Virus record (IMG/VR): IMGVR_UViG_3300030329_003121 | Coordinates: 1 to 20,000 of that record | Length of the DNA: 20,000 bases | Direction: 5' to 3' (one strand) | From: a virus | Part shown: positions 8,099 to 15,783 of the stretch, piece after piece | Numbering within the stretch: the stretch's first letter is position 1 | Layout of the letters: the number at the start of each line of letters is the position of its first letter | The notes under the pieces: generated by a model | Seen by the model: only the letters and a program-made list of their open reading frames with translations | What the model was told of the DNA's origin: nothing | The model's database searches: none | Program-made: the position numbers and the translations under genes

Positions 8099-8724
8099 GT
8101 TATTTCTCCGTACTGCGTTTGAACTTGTGGGGCTGCACCACCAAATTTGCTGGACTCATCGTCTAATTTTATTTCGTTTAACGCTCGCGTGAACAATGCG
8201 TCATATTGCGCTTGCCGAGTATTATCCATTAAATATTGATAGGCACTGGCCAGTGATCCATAAAGATAGGCATCAGGATGCCGTGATAAAATTGTATTGG
8301 TTGTATTTGAATCAGTCAGAGCTGGGACAGCACCAACGTAAAGAATTTCGATTTCGTAACTCGCATCGGGCATTGGCCGTAGATATAACTCCTCGCCAAC
8401 AATTGAAAAGTAAAGCGGTTGGCCAGTACCAGTGCTTGAAATTTCTTGATCAGCAGCCAGAGGCGTATAAAATTGAAGCGTCCTAATTGGCGAGGTGTTT
8501 AATCTAACGTGTCTGATTTTACGCATATCAGTTGGCAATGTGACGTATGAATCATCAGCCGTAGTTGTACTCGTAACTCTTTTTTCTTGAGCACGAGTTT
8601 CAAGTTCGCGAGACATCCGAGCTTCGCAAATCGAAATAAACTCAGGACTACGATTTTGTAAATCAGTTCGCGCCAGAAAATTATCAATCGCTGTTTGCAA
8701 TTCAGCGTAAGTGGTTATTGCCAT
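8095..8724 (-). CDS. Head-tail adaptor protein, SU10 / T7 gp11-like (209 aa)
   Basis: The N-terminus TYAELQTAIDNFLARTD, then FISICEARMSRELETRAQE, is the usual first helical half of podovirus adaptors (an L-x-F/I-I-x-x-x-E-x-R-M/L-x-R core). A beta-rich middle follows (YVTLPTDMRKIRHVRLN, YFSIVGEELYLRPMPD, YEIEILYVGAVP). The C-terminal part, SRHPDAYLYGSLASAYQYL, forms the helix that packs on the portal. These features match the adaptor that sits as a ring under the portal and receives the tail. About 200 residues is the normal length. The ATG overlaps the stop of the preceding gene as TGATG, so the two are likely coupled. The assignment is strong by motif order and by position between capsid and tail genes. 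Confidence 0.84.
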   Translation of the reverse strand: MAITTYAELQTAIDNFLARTDLQNRSPEFISICEARMSRELETRAQEKRVTSTTTADDSYVTLPTDMRKIRHVRLNTSPIRTLQFYTPLAADQEISSTGTGQPLYFSIVGEELYLRPMPDASYEIEILYVGAVPALTDSNTTNTILSRHPDAYLYGSLASAYQYLMDNTRQAQYDALFTRALNEIKLDDESSKFGGAAPQVQTQYGEIT

Positions 8725-9065
8725 CAGACGTTTCCACCACCAGTTCTAAATAAACGATTGTCTGGATCATTAAGCCAACGCTTCCAAGCCTTCGCGTTGT
8801 GTTTGGGATCGCCTAACTTTTTTATTAGATCGAAATACAAAGTGGTTGGTATCTCAGCAACTTTTTGTTGATGTCGTTGCGTGTGACCAATCATCGATCC
8901 CTTTTTATATTCAGCATTTTGTGCTTGGGCTGACTTAATAATGTGATCGACTTTTTGCTCAGTGATAACTGTAGCGTCATCACCATCCCACTTCATATAA
9001 GTTTCTTTTTTAGAAATCGGATCTTTTGATATTGGTAATTTCATGGATAAAAAAAAGGGGAGCAT
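8724..9065 (-). CDS. Conserved small protein between capsid and adaptor genes (113 or 106 aa)
   Basis: The sequence ends with WLNDPDNRLFRTGGGNV. That closing motif, preceded by a helix with VAEIPTTLYFDLIKK, is shared by a small phage protein commonly encoded just before the adaptor. The middle is basic and glutamine-rich. Its function is not known to me. Two starts are possible. The ATG at 9065 has a strong GGAGG 8 nt upstream but lies inside the loop of the capsid terminator, so the first residues (LPFFLS) are encoded by the terminator arm and T-tract. The ATG at 9044 (MKLPISKDP) fits the family N-terminus better but has no Shine-Dalgarno. I kept the longer form because of the ribosome site. 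The gene overlaps the adaptor start by 1 nt. Confidence 0.72.
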   Translation of the reverse strand: MLPFFLSMKLPISKDPISKKETYMKWDGDDATVITEQKVDHIIKSAQAQNAEYKKGSMIGHTQRHQQKVAEIPTTLYFDLIKKLGDPKHNAKAWKRWLNDPDNRLFRTGGGNV

Positions 9066-9075
9066 AAAGCCCCCC
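9049..9075 (-). terminator. Rho-independent terminator after the major capsid gene
   Basis: Read on the minus strand, a 7-bp stem (GGGGGGC pairing with GCTCCCC, one G-T wobble) closes a 5-nt loop TTTAT and is followed directly by eight T. It begins about 23 nt after the capsid stop codon. Such a site would let the capsid message accumulate above the downstream tail message. The apparent ATG of the next gene lies across the loop and the right arm. Confidence 0.85.
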
Positions 9076-9098
9076 TCCCCTCATAAAGGTTCACAAAT

Positions 9099-10046
9099 TT
9101 ACGTGTTAAGATCAAACACAGCTGCGTGAGCTTTTGGCGCAGTCACGAGCAATGTGTATTCACTCAAAATTGCAAATCTAGTTGCATCACCAGTCGGCGC
9201 AACATCAGTTACACTAAACATTCTTCCGGGTAGATGACCGATTGCGTAATGGTCAGTATCAAGAAGAAGTATTTCTGTGTCTGTTGCTTGTCGATCAATG
9301 ACAACGTTCAGCGTTCCAAAATCGGTTAAAAATAAGGATACACTCCCGATGATTACCGCATCTTGTGGTGCTCCAGCAGTCATGTGCAGCTGGTTAGTTA
9401 CAGCTGAACCACTAGATAGATTGCTGAAAGCAACTTTGTTGCCAGGCGAAACAACCATCATAGTTGGGCTTCCACCATCGACATAAGCTGCTTGCATTGC
9501 ACTTTCAATTTTTGCAAGTGTGAGCGCAGCATTTGAACCAGACATTGTAGCCGTGTCAGCACCAGTGCCAGCCGCAGCTGATGAACCTGATTCAACAACA
9601 ACATTTGTAATCCAACTCAAAAACTTACCAGCTTTTCTAGGATCAGAAGCAGATTTTGCTTCGTTTTTGAACATCGATTTTTCAATATCCCTACGCTGCT
9701 CGATGCTTTTGAGAATCTTAATATACGCAGATTCTTTGTCCCTGCCAGCTTTATCGACAACTTCAAGAGTGTTACTCACTTGAGCCGCCTGTACAGCTAT
9801 TTGATGGACGTTCGTTAATCTCACCGTTGCTTGCGGGTTGACATAACTATAATCTGCGCCCTCATTTACATGATTAGTGTCAACACTCGAAGCAAGCTCT
9901 TGAACTTGCCATTCTGTTGTTACACCTCGGGTTGTTTCTTTACGACCATTAGAAAAAATTGGTGTTTCATCTGGGTCGATTTTGTAGATCACATCGCTGA
10001 GATCCTCTCGCTGCCCTATCGCATTGGCAGTTGCAAATGTAGCCAT
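9099..10046 (-). CDS. Major capsid protein, SU10 family (DUF5309-like), 315 aa
   Basis: The start MATFATANAIGQREDLSDVI, then IDPDETPIFSNGRK and TTEWQVQEL, is the recognisable N-terminus of the SU10-type major capsid family. A glycine- and alanine-rich loop lies near residues 150-175. MMVVSPGNKVAFSNL follows, and VIDRQATDTEILLLDTDHYAIG and LPGRMF near the C-terminus complete the HK97-like fold order of this family. A length of 315 aa is normal. The gene has the best Shine-Dalgarno in the window (AGGAGG, 5-nt spacing) and its own terminator, both expected for the most abundant virion protein. It follows the scaffold gene by 9 nt. No protease cleavage site is evident by eye. The assignment is confident. 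Confidence 0.93.
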   Translation of the reverse strand: MATFATANAIGQREDLSDVIYKIDPDETPIFSNGRKETTRGVTTEWQVQELASSVDTNHVNEGADYSYVNPQATVRLTNVHQIAVQAAQVSNTLEVVDKAGRDKESAYIKILKSIEQRRDIEKSMFKNEAKSASDPRKAGKFLSWITNVVVESGSSAAAGTGADTATMSGSNAALTLAKIESAMQAAYVDGGSPTMMVVSPGNKVAFSNLSSGSAVTNQLHMTAGAPQDAVIIGSVSLFLTDFGTLNVVIDRQATDTEILLLDTDHYAIGHLPGRMFSVTDVAPTGDATRFAILSEYTLLVTAPKAHAAVFDLNT

Positions 10047-10051
10047 TTTGG

Positions 10052-10057
10052 CCTCCT
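10052..10057 (-). promoter_or_regulatory. Strong Shine-Dalgarno (AGGAGG) for the major capsid gene
   Basis: The minus strand reads AGGAGG-CCAAA-ATG. It overlaps the TAG stop of the scaffold gene. It is the closest match to the anti-SD consensus among the gene starts here, and it fixes the capsid start at 10046. Confidence 0.85.
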
Positions 10058-11075
10058 ATTTTTGAAGTAAGTAGTCAACAGCAGCATCCATTGCATTTCT
10101 GCCTCTCTGCTGCCCAATTTGCGCGAAAGCCTTTTGCCTTCGCCTTTGAGACACTTGCTTTTTCGTTTTAGGTTGTCCTGGCTTTACAATTTTGGGTGCT
10201 TTAGCGGTGCGTTTTTTTGCACCAGGCTTACCCTCCATCAATTTGTCATACAGCATGGCTTTCCTCGATAACATAATCGCACGACTATCCGACACGTTTC
10301 CTAACTCTTGTGTCGTATAGCCAACGTTTTGAAGATAAGGAATTAATTGTTCCTTTTCTTTTTGTGCCACCGAAGGATCAGACCACTCTGGTATCATTTC
10401 GGGCAATCGAGCAGCTTCAGATTCCAATCGCTTTTGGGCTGCAACTTTCATCTCTTCCATACGCTCGTTGTTAGCTCGAGTGATTTCTTTTTGGACATTT
10501 TCCATCGCTTCACGCTGCTCAGTTTGTTGAGCACGTTCTTGTGTGTAGCGATCAGGATCATTGACTTTAAGAGCCGACCAATATTCGGGCGGTTGTTCTT
10601 TTAAATTCAATGCCTCTTGAATAAAAGCAAGTTCGTTTGTGTATGTGTCACGCAGACCAGAAACTTTTTGCAACTCTTGCTCGACCAATTTTCGATCTTC
10701 AGCAACTTGCTGAGTTTTTCTGGTATAATCTGATTGACGCATATACGAGTTTCTTAACTCGTCTAAAGATACGTCAAGCTCTTCCTCGCCCACTCTGACG
10801 CGGTAAGTTGGCTCTTCGTTTTCGGTTTCCTCGACCTCCTCGATTTCATCCTCGGCTTCATCGTAATCGATGTCCTCGTCTTCAATCTGTTCGTCTTCAA
10901 CCTGATTTGCCTCATCGGCGGTTGTCTCAGAAGCACTTATTTCTTCTTCAACATTTGGCTTCTCGCTCTCTACCTGTTCCTCATTTTGAGGGGGCTCTGG
11001 ATTGAGAAGATACTGTACAGCTTGCTCTTTTGTCAGAGCAGAAGTTTCCGCGAGCGGAGTTGCTTCCTCGGCCAT
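10056..11075 (-). CDS. Capsid scaffolding protein (339 aa)
   Basis: Residues about 31-90 are extremely acidic, with runs of Glu and Asp. TYRVRVGEEELDVSLDELRN and QSDYTRKTQQVAEDRK (residues about 114-128) come next. The pattern V-x-G-E-x-x-V-x-x-D/E-L followed by (Q/S)DYTRKT is a hallmark of phage scaffold proteins encoded just before the capsid gene. The middle is a long charged helix (likely coiled coil). The C-terminus is strongly basic (KKRTAKAPKIVKPGQPK, QVSQRRRQKAF), which is the usual capsid-binding end of scaffolds. An AAGGAT element precedes the ATG. The position directly before the major capsid gene supports the call. The role is to guide assembly of procapsid shells, after which scaffolds are released or degraded. 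Confidence 0.85.
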   Translation of the reverse strand: MAEEATPLAETSALTKEQAVQYLLNPEPPQNEEQVESEKPNVEEEISASETTADEANQVEDEQIEDEDIDYDEAEDEIEEVEETENEEPTYRVRVGEEELDVSLDELRNSYMRQSDYTRKTQQVAEDRKLVEQELQKVSGLRDTYTNELAFIQEALNLKEQPPEYWSALKVNDPDRYTQERAQQTEQREAMENVQKEITRANNERMEEMKVAAQKRLESEAARLPEMIPEWSDPSVAQKEKEQLIPYLQNVGYTTQELGNVSDSRAIMLSRKAMLYDKLMEGKPGAKKRTAKAPKIVKPGQPKTKKQVSQRRRQKAFAQIGQQRGRNAMDAAVDYLLQK

Positions 11076-11122
11076 AATAAAATCCTTATAAAAAAATGTG
11101 AGACTGCCCTTTGGGCTTGGTC

Positions 11123-11139
11123 ATTACCAAATTGGTAAT
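11123..11139. repeat. Perfect palindrome between the 87-aa gene and the scaffold gene
   Basis: ATTACCAA and TTGGTAAT are separated by one base, starting at the base right after the TAG stop at 11140-11142. A smaller GCCC-AAA-GGGC hairpin follows on the minus strand, and a T-run 8 nt later, but they are not adjacent enough to make a convincing terminator. The 64-nt gap (11076-11139) holds nothing else that I can identify. It could be an operator, an RNA-processing hairpin or a weak terminator. Confidence 0.6.
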
Positions 11140-11403
11140 CTAGTGTAGGTTTTCACCTAATTCTTTTTCAGCCATGTATCCAGTCTGCATGACGTTTTCG
11201 ATCTCTTCGCGCACGTGGCGCAACGCACGAATTTGATAATAAATTCGTTCTCGTTCTTCATGCTGCTCGGGTAAAGTATTCAAGAGCTGAGTATTGTAAT
11301 GGTTAATTAAATAATCGAATGTTTCCTCAAAAACTGGATTACGAAGTATAGCTTCAGCTTGTGCGCCAGTGCTAATTTCTTGCCGCCGTTTGCCTTCGTC
11401 CAT
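11140..11403 (-). CDS. Conserved small protein downstream of portal (87 aa)
   Basis: I chose the ATG at 11403 (MDEGKRRQEISTGAQAEAIL). The codon before it is TTG and lies closer to the ribosome site. A GAGGAA element sits 7 nt upstream of the ATG, inside the end of the portal gene. The protein is helical and charged, with ILRNPVFEETFDYLINHY in the first half and HEERERIYYQIRALRHVREEIENV in the second, ending in a MAEKEL helix. Small proteins with this two-helix layout (NPxFxEAF ... ER-x-x-x-x-x-x-AL-x-x-V-x-x-x-L) commonly follow portal genes in environmental phages. Their function is not known to me. Head assembly or a portal-accessory role is a guess from position. Confidence 0.68.
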   Translation of the reverse strand: MDEGKRRQEISTGAQAEAILRNPVFEETFDYLINHYNTQLLNTLPEQHEERERIYYQIRALRHVREEIENVMQTGYMAEKELGENLH

Positions 11404-11406
11404 CAA

Positions 11407-13458
11407 TTAGTTCCTCGGAATATTTGTAGAAATATCACTTCCAGTAACCGCTTCTACATTTCTAAGCTGCGCTTCTAATTGCATTTCTTGTCGGCGCATT
11501 TCAAATTTCATTTGTAATTCTTGCATTTGAATTTCGCGTTTTAGCTCCAACTCGGCCACCATCTTTTCACGATCTAAAGCGATGTCAGCTTGGATTTTTT
11601 GCCGCTCTGTTTCCAGTTTTTGCCGCTCGAGCTCTAACGCTGGATTATTCGCACCTTCAGCCATTTGCATTTTCTGCTGTATCTTTTGTTGAAGCTCGGG
11701 CGGTAGATTATCAGGATCAAGAAAAAACTCATTTGCATTTTTGAACCCTGCTGCTTCAAGCATTTTTGCAAGCGTTGCCCGATATTGTCCCATCGTACAA
11801 AGCGGGTTTTCCATGCCCATTTGAGTTAAAACTTGTTCCTGTTTACCGGCTACTTGAGAGAGCATTGCCATGCGCTGTGCGTCATCGCCGTTGCCTAAAC
11901 CAACGTTGATGGAAATATCAAATTCATTTTCCCAAGCTTGCGGATCCATAACAACGAAATTATTCCGTAAACGAATAATGCGCGGTTGTTGCGCGTTTTG
12001 TAATACTGTTTTGAGAATACAACGCATTAAATCTTTAATGCCTGTCTCTGCCATGACACGCGCAATCAATTCTACTTTTGCTTGAGCCGCTGATACGGTT
12101 GCTTGAACCGCAGTAGCAGTGCTTGATTGTAATGCGTCAGGATCAAGACCCATACTGGCTTTACTCATGCCAGTTCGCATTTCTCTCACGTTGTCCATGT
12201 AAGCCAAAAGCGGAAAGGCCGCATCACTGACAGGTGGTGGAGCAAGAGGTTGCACCATATTTGGTGCTCTCATTCGCACAATGCCGCCAGGTCGATTGGC
12301 TATCAAATCATCAAGATTAACTTGACCTTCCACAGCACCCATACGTGCGTTATTTATCGAATAAATATTATCAAGCAGCTGCCTCAATATCGCTGTTTTG
12401 CTCTCTTGCAAATCAGTTAATAACTCAGCAATTGAGCGGCCAGTCATTCTATGAGGCATTAAAATTGGAGACATGACGGCAAACGGAAACATATCAAATT
12501 CATCGTTTTCGATAATTTCATAGGAACTGCCTAGGCACAGTAAACGCCGCATTTCCGAAACACCATCATCATCAAAATCAACTTTGATATAAACTTCAGT
12601 AACTAAGACATCACGCTCAGATGGTGCTTTAGCATCATCATTGGTCGCACTTTCCAAATCTTGGAAACGTGCTTGTCTCTCATCAAGAGTGTCAATTTCG
12701 GTGTATCCAGCGTATTCCTCAACTAATTCTTGATCGTAACCGAGAGATATTAACTCAGATATAGACATGGTTGTACGATGGGCAACAAAACGACAATCAT
12801 CTAAGCTTTTTGCTCGTTGATTAAAAAGAAATTCTTCGGGAGGTACATTTTCTATTCTAATACGTCCATCGCGTGTAGTTTTTTTAATTTTTACATCGTA
12901 GACATTTATTGCTGGTAACAATGTTCCATCGTCTAATTCTGTGGGCTCACCAATTTCTCGCGCCTCTTGTTCTAAAACTTCAACATCATCATCAGATAAT
13001 AACGCTGTCAGCTCATCATCCGTTAAGCCTGTGTACATATCATTTATGATATTTTCAGATTCATCAAAGAAAATTTTAACTACGCCTTGTCCAGAAATAA
13101 GCGCGTCCTTTGCAAAATCGTGAATAATCCGAAAACCTGGATTATCGTTATGCAGAACAAAATTTACATACTCAGTGGCTTGCTTGGCAGCTTCAACATC
13201 TTCTGGGCCTCGTGGCTCAAAACGTACAGTTTGATCAGTCGATACAAACATTTTTACCAACTGCGGCAAAATCATATCGATTGTGTCAGCCACTTCTGTT
13301 TGGATGACTTGGCTGCGCCCATCTTGCTCGTTGCCAAGAGGCTCACCCAGATAGTAATCCATTTGTTTTATGCGTTTACCAGCAAACTCGGTATCGTGGT
13401 AGTTAACTGCGCTTTCGATCTCGCCGCGCACAATCGAATGTAGCTCTAAATCATCCAT
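11407..13458 (-). CDS. Portal protein, P22/podovirus type (683 aa)
   Basis: The N-terminal region contains GKRIKQMDYYLGEPLGNEQD, then RSQVIQTEVADTIDMILPQL, DNPGFRIIHDFAKDALISG and the charged IENVPPEEFLFN, followed by FVAHRTTMS. This succession (YYLGEPLGNExDGRSxVI...V-x-D-x-I-x-x-x-x-P-x-L, VPPEEFL) is characteristic of large podovirus portal proteins. The region DMFPFAVMSPILMPHRMTG and the helix with LLDNIYSINNARMGAV match the core and crown of the portal. Residues about 600-670 form a long charged coiled coil (LELERQKLETERQKI onward) rich in Gln, Glu and Met, which is the usual C-terminal barrel end. Twelve copies normally form the DNA gate and the docking site for terminase. The ATG overlaps the stop of the metallopeptidase-like gene as TAATG. 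Length and motif order agree, so confidence is high. Confidence 0.92.
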   Translation of the reverse strand: MDDLELHSIVRGEIESAVNYHDTEFAGKRIKQMDYYLGEPLGNEQDGRSQVIQTEVADTIDMILPQLVKMFVSTDQTVRFEPRGPEDVEAAKQATEYVNFVLHNDNPGFRIIHDFAKDALISGQGVVKIFFDESENIINDMYTGLTDDELTALLSDDDVEVLEQEAREIGEPTELDDGTLLPAINVYDVKIKKTTRDGRIRIENVPPEEFLFNQRAKSLDDCRFVAHRTTMSISELISLGYDQELVEEYAGYTEIDTLDERQARFQDLESATNDDAKAPSERDVLVTEVYIKVDFDDDGVSEMRRLLCLGSSYEIIENDEFDMFPFAVMSPILMPHRMTGRSIAELLTDLQESKTAILRQLLDNIYSINNARMGAVEGQVNLDDLIANRPGGIVRMRAPNMVQPLAPPPVSDAAFPLLAYMDNVREMRTGMSKASMGLDPDALQSSTATAVQATVSAAQAKVELIARVMAETGIKDLMRCILKTVLQNAQQPRIIRLRNNFVVMDPQAWENEFDISINVGLGNGDDAQRMAMLSQVAGKQEQVLTQMGMENPLCTMGQYRATLAKMLEAAGFKNANEFFLDPDNLPPELQQKIQQKMQMAEGANNPALELERQKLETERQKIQADIALDREKMVAELELKREIQMQELQMKFEMRRQEMQLEAQLRNVEAVTGSDISTNIPRN

Positions 13459-15104
13459 TACAATATTCCACCGCGATACAACCCAAGACTATCTTCTTGA
13501 TAGGGGTTTTGTTGATAAAGCAATCCCAATGTTGGGTTTGTTGTCATATACGTTTGATCTGCTCTCACATCGCGAGTTTGTGTTGGTGACTTTTCGCGGC
13601 GTTCTTCTTTTGTCATATCACGCCTTTTTTGAACATCACGCGCCTCAACCTCACCAGCCAATCGGCGATATATATCCATTAAAAATGGCCCCTTACCGAG
13701 TGAGCCTGTGTTATCACGCATATTCATTTCTAATAAGCGTTGCCTATACCGCGCCTCATCAGCAGCGCGAACATCAGCAGTATTTAATTTGTTAAATTTA
13801 TATTCAGCTCGGCGAACAGCTTTTTTTAACTCAGGTAACTTGCCTCTATATTTTAATAATGCAGAATTTAATTCGTTTGCATTATAATAATCATCATCAG
13901 TAAGCTGGCGTTGAGCTAATAATTTACCAGCTGCTTTTATCCATTCTTTTTGTTTTGGCCCTGATCTTTTAGGCATTGGGCCTAGCTCCGACCGTATATC
14001 ATCGCCGTACTTGTACCAATCGCCTTGACTTGTAAGTAAACGCGGTCGAGGCGTAATATCCTCGTTTTTTAAAATGCGCTCAACACGCGAAAGAACTCCG
14101 CTCTCCTTACGTGCCATATCCCTAGCGTTAATTTCTGCATCGGTTGCAAGGTTTGCTTTCTTTTCAAGCCCTTGCTGCGCCGTTCTGAAAGATGTCTCAG
14201 GATTACCGCCCTGACCAAATCCTTTTTCTGTACGCTGTACTAAATGTTGCATTTCATGCAGTAAAATTGAGCGAATTTCGTCTAAGTCTTTGCCAGCAAC
14301 TTGAATATTTAATGTGCCATCTTTCATAACTCGTACTGCCCCACCGCGATTAAGTGGTTCAATTGATACAGTGACAGGAGTATCAGCCAGTTTTGGATAC
14401 GCTTTAAAAAATTCTGGATGATCAATTATCCCTTTTAATCGATAATAATCAGGACTTTGCGATACGGCTTTTTCCCCAGAGGCGGCTAAAACTTTTCTGC
14501 TTGTTTCTGCCGATGCGTACATCGGTGCTGAAGTTGAGAGTTTAGCTGTGTCATCAGAAATTTCATATTTCATTTGCTTATCAACAGGATCAAGATAAAT
14601 GCCTGTATCTCGATAAATTTTTTCTTTGTTAATTCCGCGATCAGCCATGCGCTCTGCAATCATAAAATCAGCAGTCGGTGCTGTTGCGCTTTCACGACCT
14701 CCAAAAATACCGAGTGAACCTCTCGGTTTAGGCGACAACAAACCACCAACACCTATAATCTCAAGAGCGCGATTTGCTCCCTCGGATGGAGAAATGCGAC
14801 CCGAAGCGACATCAACAGGGCTCATCACTGCTTGATAGCCACGCCTTACAATGTCAGGAATTGCTAGCTCATAAGTAACGTCATCACTCGTTGCATCAAC
14901 ATCTAAAAAAGGACTTTTGATGGGTGCAAGCAAACCCATGAGTGTTGCAGATCCTAAATTTGCAGGAGAAAAATTAGGACTGTTTTGCAAAACCCTCTCT
15001 ATTGCATCTGTCCCATACAAATAATTTTTATCTTTACTCAGTAAACCACTGTTTACATTACTTGAAGACAGAGGCTGATTTTCTGATAATAACAATGATG
15101 CCAT
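13458..15104 (-). CDS. Putative zinc-metallopeptidase / polyvalent-type protein (548 aa)
   Basis: The frame is open to 15146, but the ATG at 15104 (MASLLLSENQPL) overlaps the upstream stop as TAATG, so I use it. In this numbering, HEMQH sits at residues 283-287, within IRSILLHEMQHLVQRTEKGF. HExxH is the zinc-binding and catalytic motif of zincins. Before it lies FMIAERMADRGINKEKIYRD-TGIY, an arrangement (ERMAxxGxxxEEIxRxTG) that I know from polyvalent phage proteins next to such peptidase-like domains. After it come GGNPETSF and a helical, charged C-terminal third ending GLYRGGIL. A third zinc ligand is not obvious. The gene precedes portal, so it could be a virion-packaged enzyme injected with DNA, or an assembly factor. 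Substrate and activity are unknown. Confidence 0.72.
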   Translation of the reverse strand: MASLLLSENQPLSSSNVNSGLLSKDKNYLYGTDAIERVLQNSPNFSPANLGSATLMGLLAPIKSPFLDVDATSDDVTYELAIPDIVRRGYQAVMSPVDVASGRISPSEGANRALEIIGVGGLLSPKPRGSLGIFGGRESATAPTADFMIAERMADRGINKEKIYRDTGIYLDPVDKQMKYEISDDTAKLSTSAPMYASAETSRKVLAASGEKAVSQSPDYYRLKGIIDHPEFFKAYPKLADTPVTVSIEPLNRGGAVRVMKDGTLNIQVAGKDLDEIRSILLHEMQHLVQRTEKGFGQGGNPETSFRTAQQGLEKKANLATDAEINARDMARKESGVLSRVERILKNEDITPRPRLLTSQGDWYKYGDDIRSELGPMPKRSGPKQKEWIKAAGKLLAQRQLTDDDYYNANELNSALLKYRGKLPELKKAVRRAEYKFNKLNTADVRAADEARYRQRLLEMNMRDNTGSLGKGPFLMDIYRRLAGEVEARDVQKRRDMTKEERREKSPTQTRDVRADQTYMTTNPTLGLLYQQNPYQEDSLGLYRGGIL

Positions 15105-15340
15105 TATTTTTTCTTTCTGCGGCGACCACTGGCGGTTACCGACCAATTAACTCGTTTTGATCCTGTCTTCTTTTTTGCTTCCGATTTCTTAATGCGCTTT
15201 GCAACGGCTTTCGGTCTGCAAGCAGGGTAGCCGCGTTTGTCATTCTTGCCAGAACGACCACATTTTTTTCCTGTTTTAACATCGCGCCAATCCTGGTCGA
15301 ACCATTTTCCCAGCCCACCCCTACTACTTTTTTTTGGCAC
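15104..15340 (-). CDS. Small basic protein with Cys motif (78 aa), GTG start
   Basis: The first in-frame start is GTG at 15340; no ATG follows in a plausible place. The sequence is MPKKSSRGGLGKWFDQDWRD, then KTGKKCGRSGKNDKRGYPACRP, and a Lys/Arg-rich tail. I recognise GGLGxWFxxxWxDVxTGKxCGR..KRGYPxCRP from small phage-encoded proteins of unknown function. The two cysteines, 15 residues apart, could form a disulfide or bind metal. Strong positive charge suggests nucleic-acid binding. It overlaps the end of the 61-aa gene by 17 nt, and its stop overlaps the metallopeptidase-like gene start. The Shine-Dalgarno is weak, which fits coupled translation. Confidence 0.68.
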   Translation of the reverse strand: MPKKSSRGGLGKWFDQDWRDVKTGKKCGRSGKNDKRGYPACRPKAVAKRIKKSEAKKKTGSKRVNWSVTASGRRRKKK

Positions 15341-15509
15341 GACTTTTTACTTTGTTGTTACCACCACGCCATGAGCCGCCCATTTTTTTGTACTCCTTTG
15401 CAGCGTAAGCATTTGCGTACGCGCTCGGGTATACTTTAAATTTGCTTTTCGCTTTTCGCTTTGCTGCTGCCCATTTTTTGGGATCTGTCGGTGTCGGTTT
15501 TGTTGCCAT
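15324..15509 (-). CDS. Small basic protein with VYPSAYANAYA motif (61 aa)
   Basis: The start is the ATG at 15509 that overlaps the upstream stop as TAATG; two extra upstream codons (GTG, GTA) are less likely. The sequence reads MATKPTPTDPKKWAAAKRKA, then KFKVYPSAYANAYAAKEYKK, then GGSWRG and a KKK tail. KFxVYPSAYANAYAxKxYKxxGGxWR is a short motif family shared by many environmental phages. Its function is not known to me. The protein is highly positively charged, like its neighbours. An AGGA element lies farther upstream than usual, so coupling with the previous gene is likely. Confidence 0.7.
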   Translation of the reverse strand: MATKPTPTDPKKWAAAKRKAKSKFKVYPSAYANAYAAKEYKKMGGSWRGGNNKVKSRAKKK

Positions 15510-15781
15510 TACCACTTTGTCCTATTTGCCCAGTAGGCAGCTGACATTTTTCCTTTTGCTATATTTTTTGAATGACGCGCTTTAAATGATTTTCTACGCG
15601 CTTTGTCTTTTGCCGTTTTCGGATTTTTACCCGCACCCGACACACCCTGCTGGCCGAAGCGAATAAGGCGCGTTTTATCACCTTCTTTAGCCAAAACAGC
15701 ATGGCTTTTTGTTGGGTGGTTGGGTGTGCGTTTGGGTTTATTAACACCAGAAAAACGCTCACCGCGATAGGTAATACTCAA
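15509..15781 (-). CDS. Small basic conserved phage protein (90 aa), TTG start
   Basis: The likely initiator is TTG at 15781, three bases after the stop of the 58-aa gene; there is no upstream or nearby ATG or GTG in frame. The sequence contains YRGERFSGVNKPKRTPNHPT, KSHAVLAKEGDKTRLIRFGQ, RRKSFKARHSKNIAKG and a final MSAAYWANRTKW. These blocks (NKPKRTPxHPxKSHAV, IRFGQQGV, RRKSFKARH, SAAYWANxxKW) are strongly conserved in my memory of environmental phages and appear near portal and terminase genes, without an assigned function. The homologue-like N-terminus supports the TTG start. The protein is highly basic and probably binds nucleic acid or condensed capsid contents; this is inference. Confidence 0.75.
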   Translation of the reverse strand: MSITYRGERFSGVNKPKRTPNHPTKSHAVLAKEGDKTRLIRFGQQGVSGAGKNPKTAKDKARRKSFKARHSKNIAKGKMSAAYWANRTKW

Positions 15782-15783
15782 GA

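Noticed and set aside
11076-11118. GCCC-AAA-GGGC hairpin as a terminator before the scaffold gene
   Set aside because: The stem is only 4 bp and the T-run starts 8 nt later, too weak to call.
15105-15146. N-terminal extension of the HExxH protein (MVGNRQWSPQ)
   Set aside because: It overlaps the 78-aa gene by 43 nt, whereas the ATG at 15104 gives an exact TAATG coupling as at other junctions.
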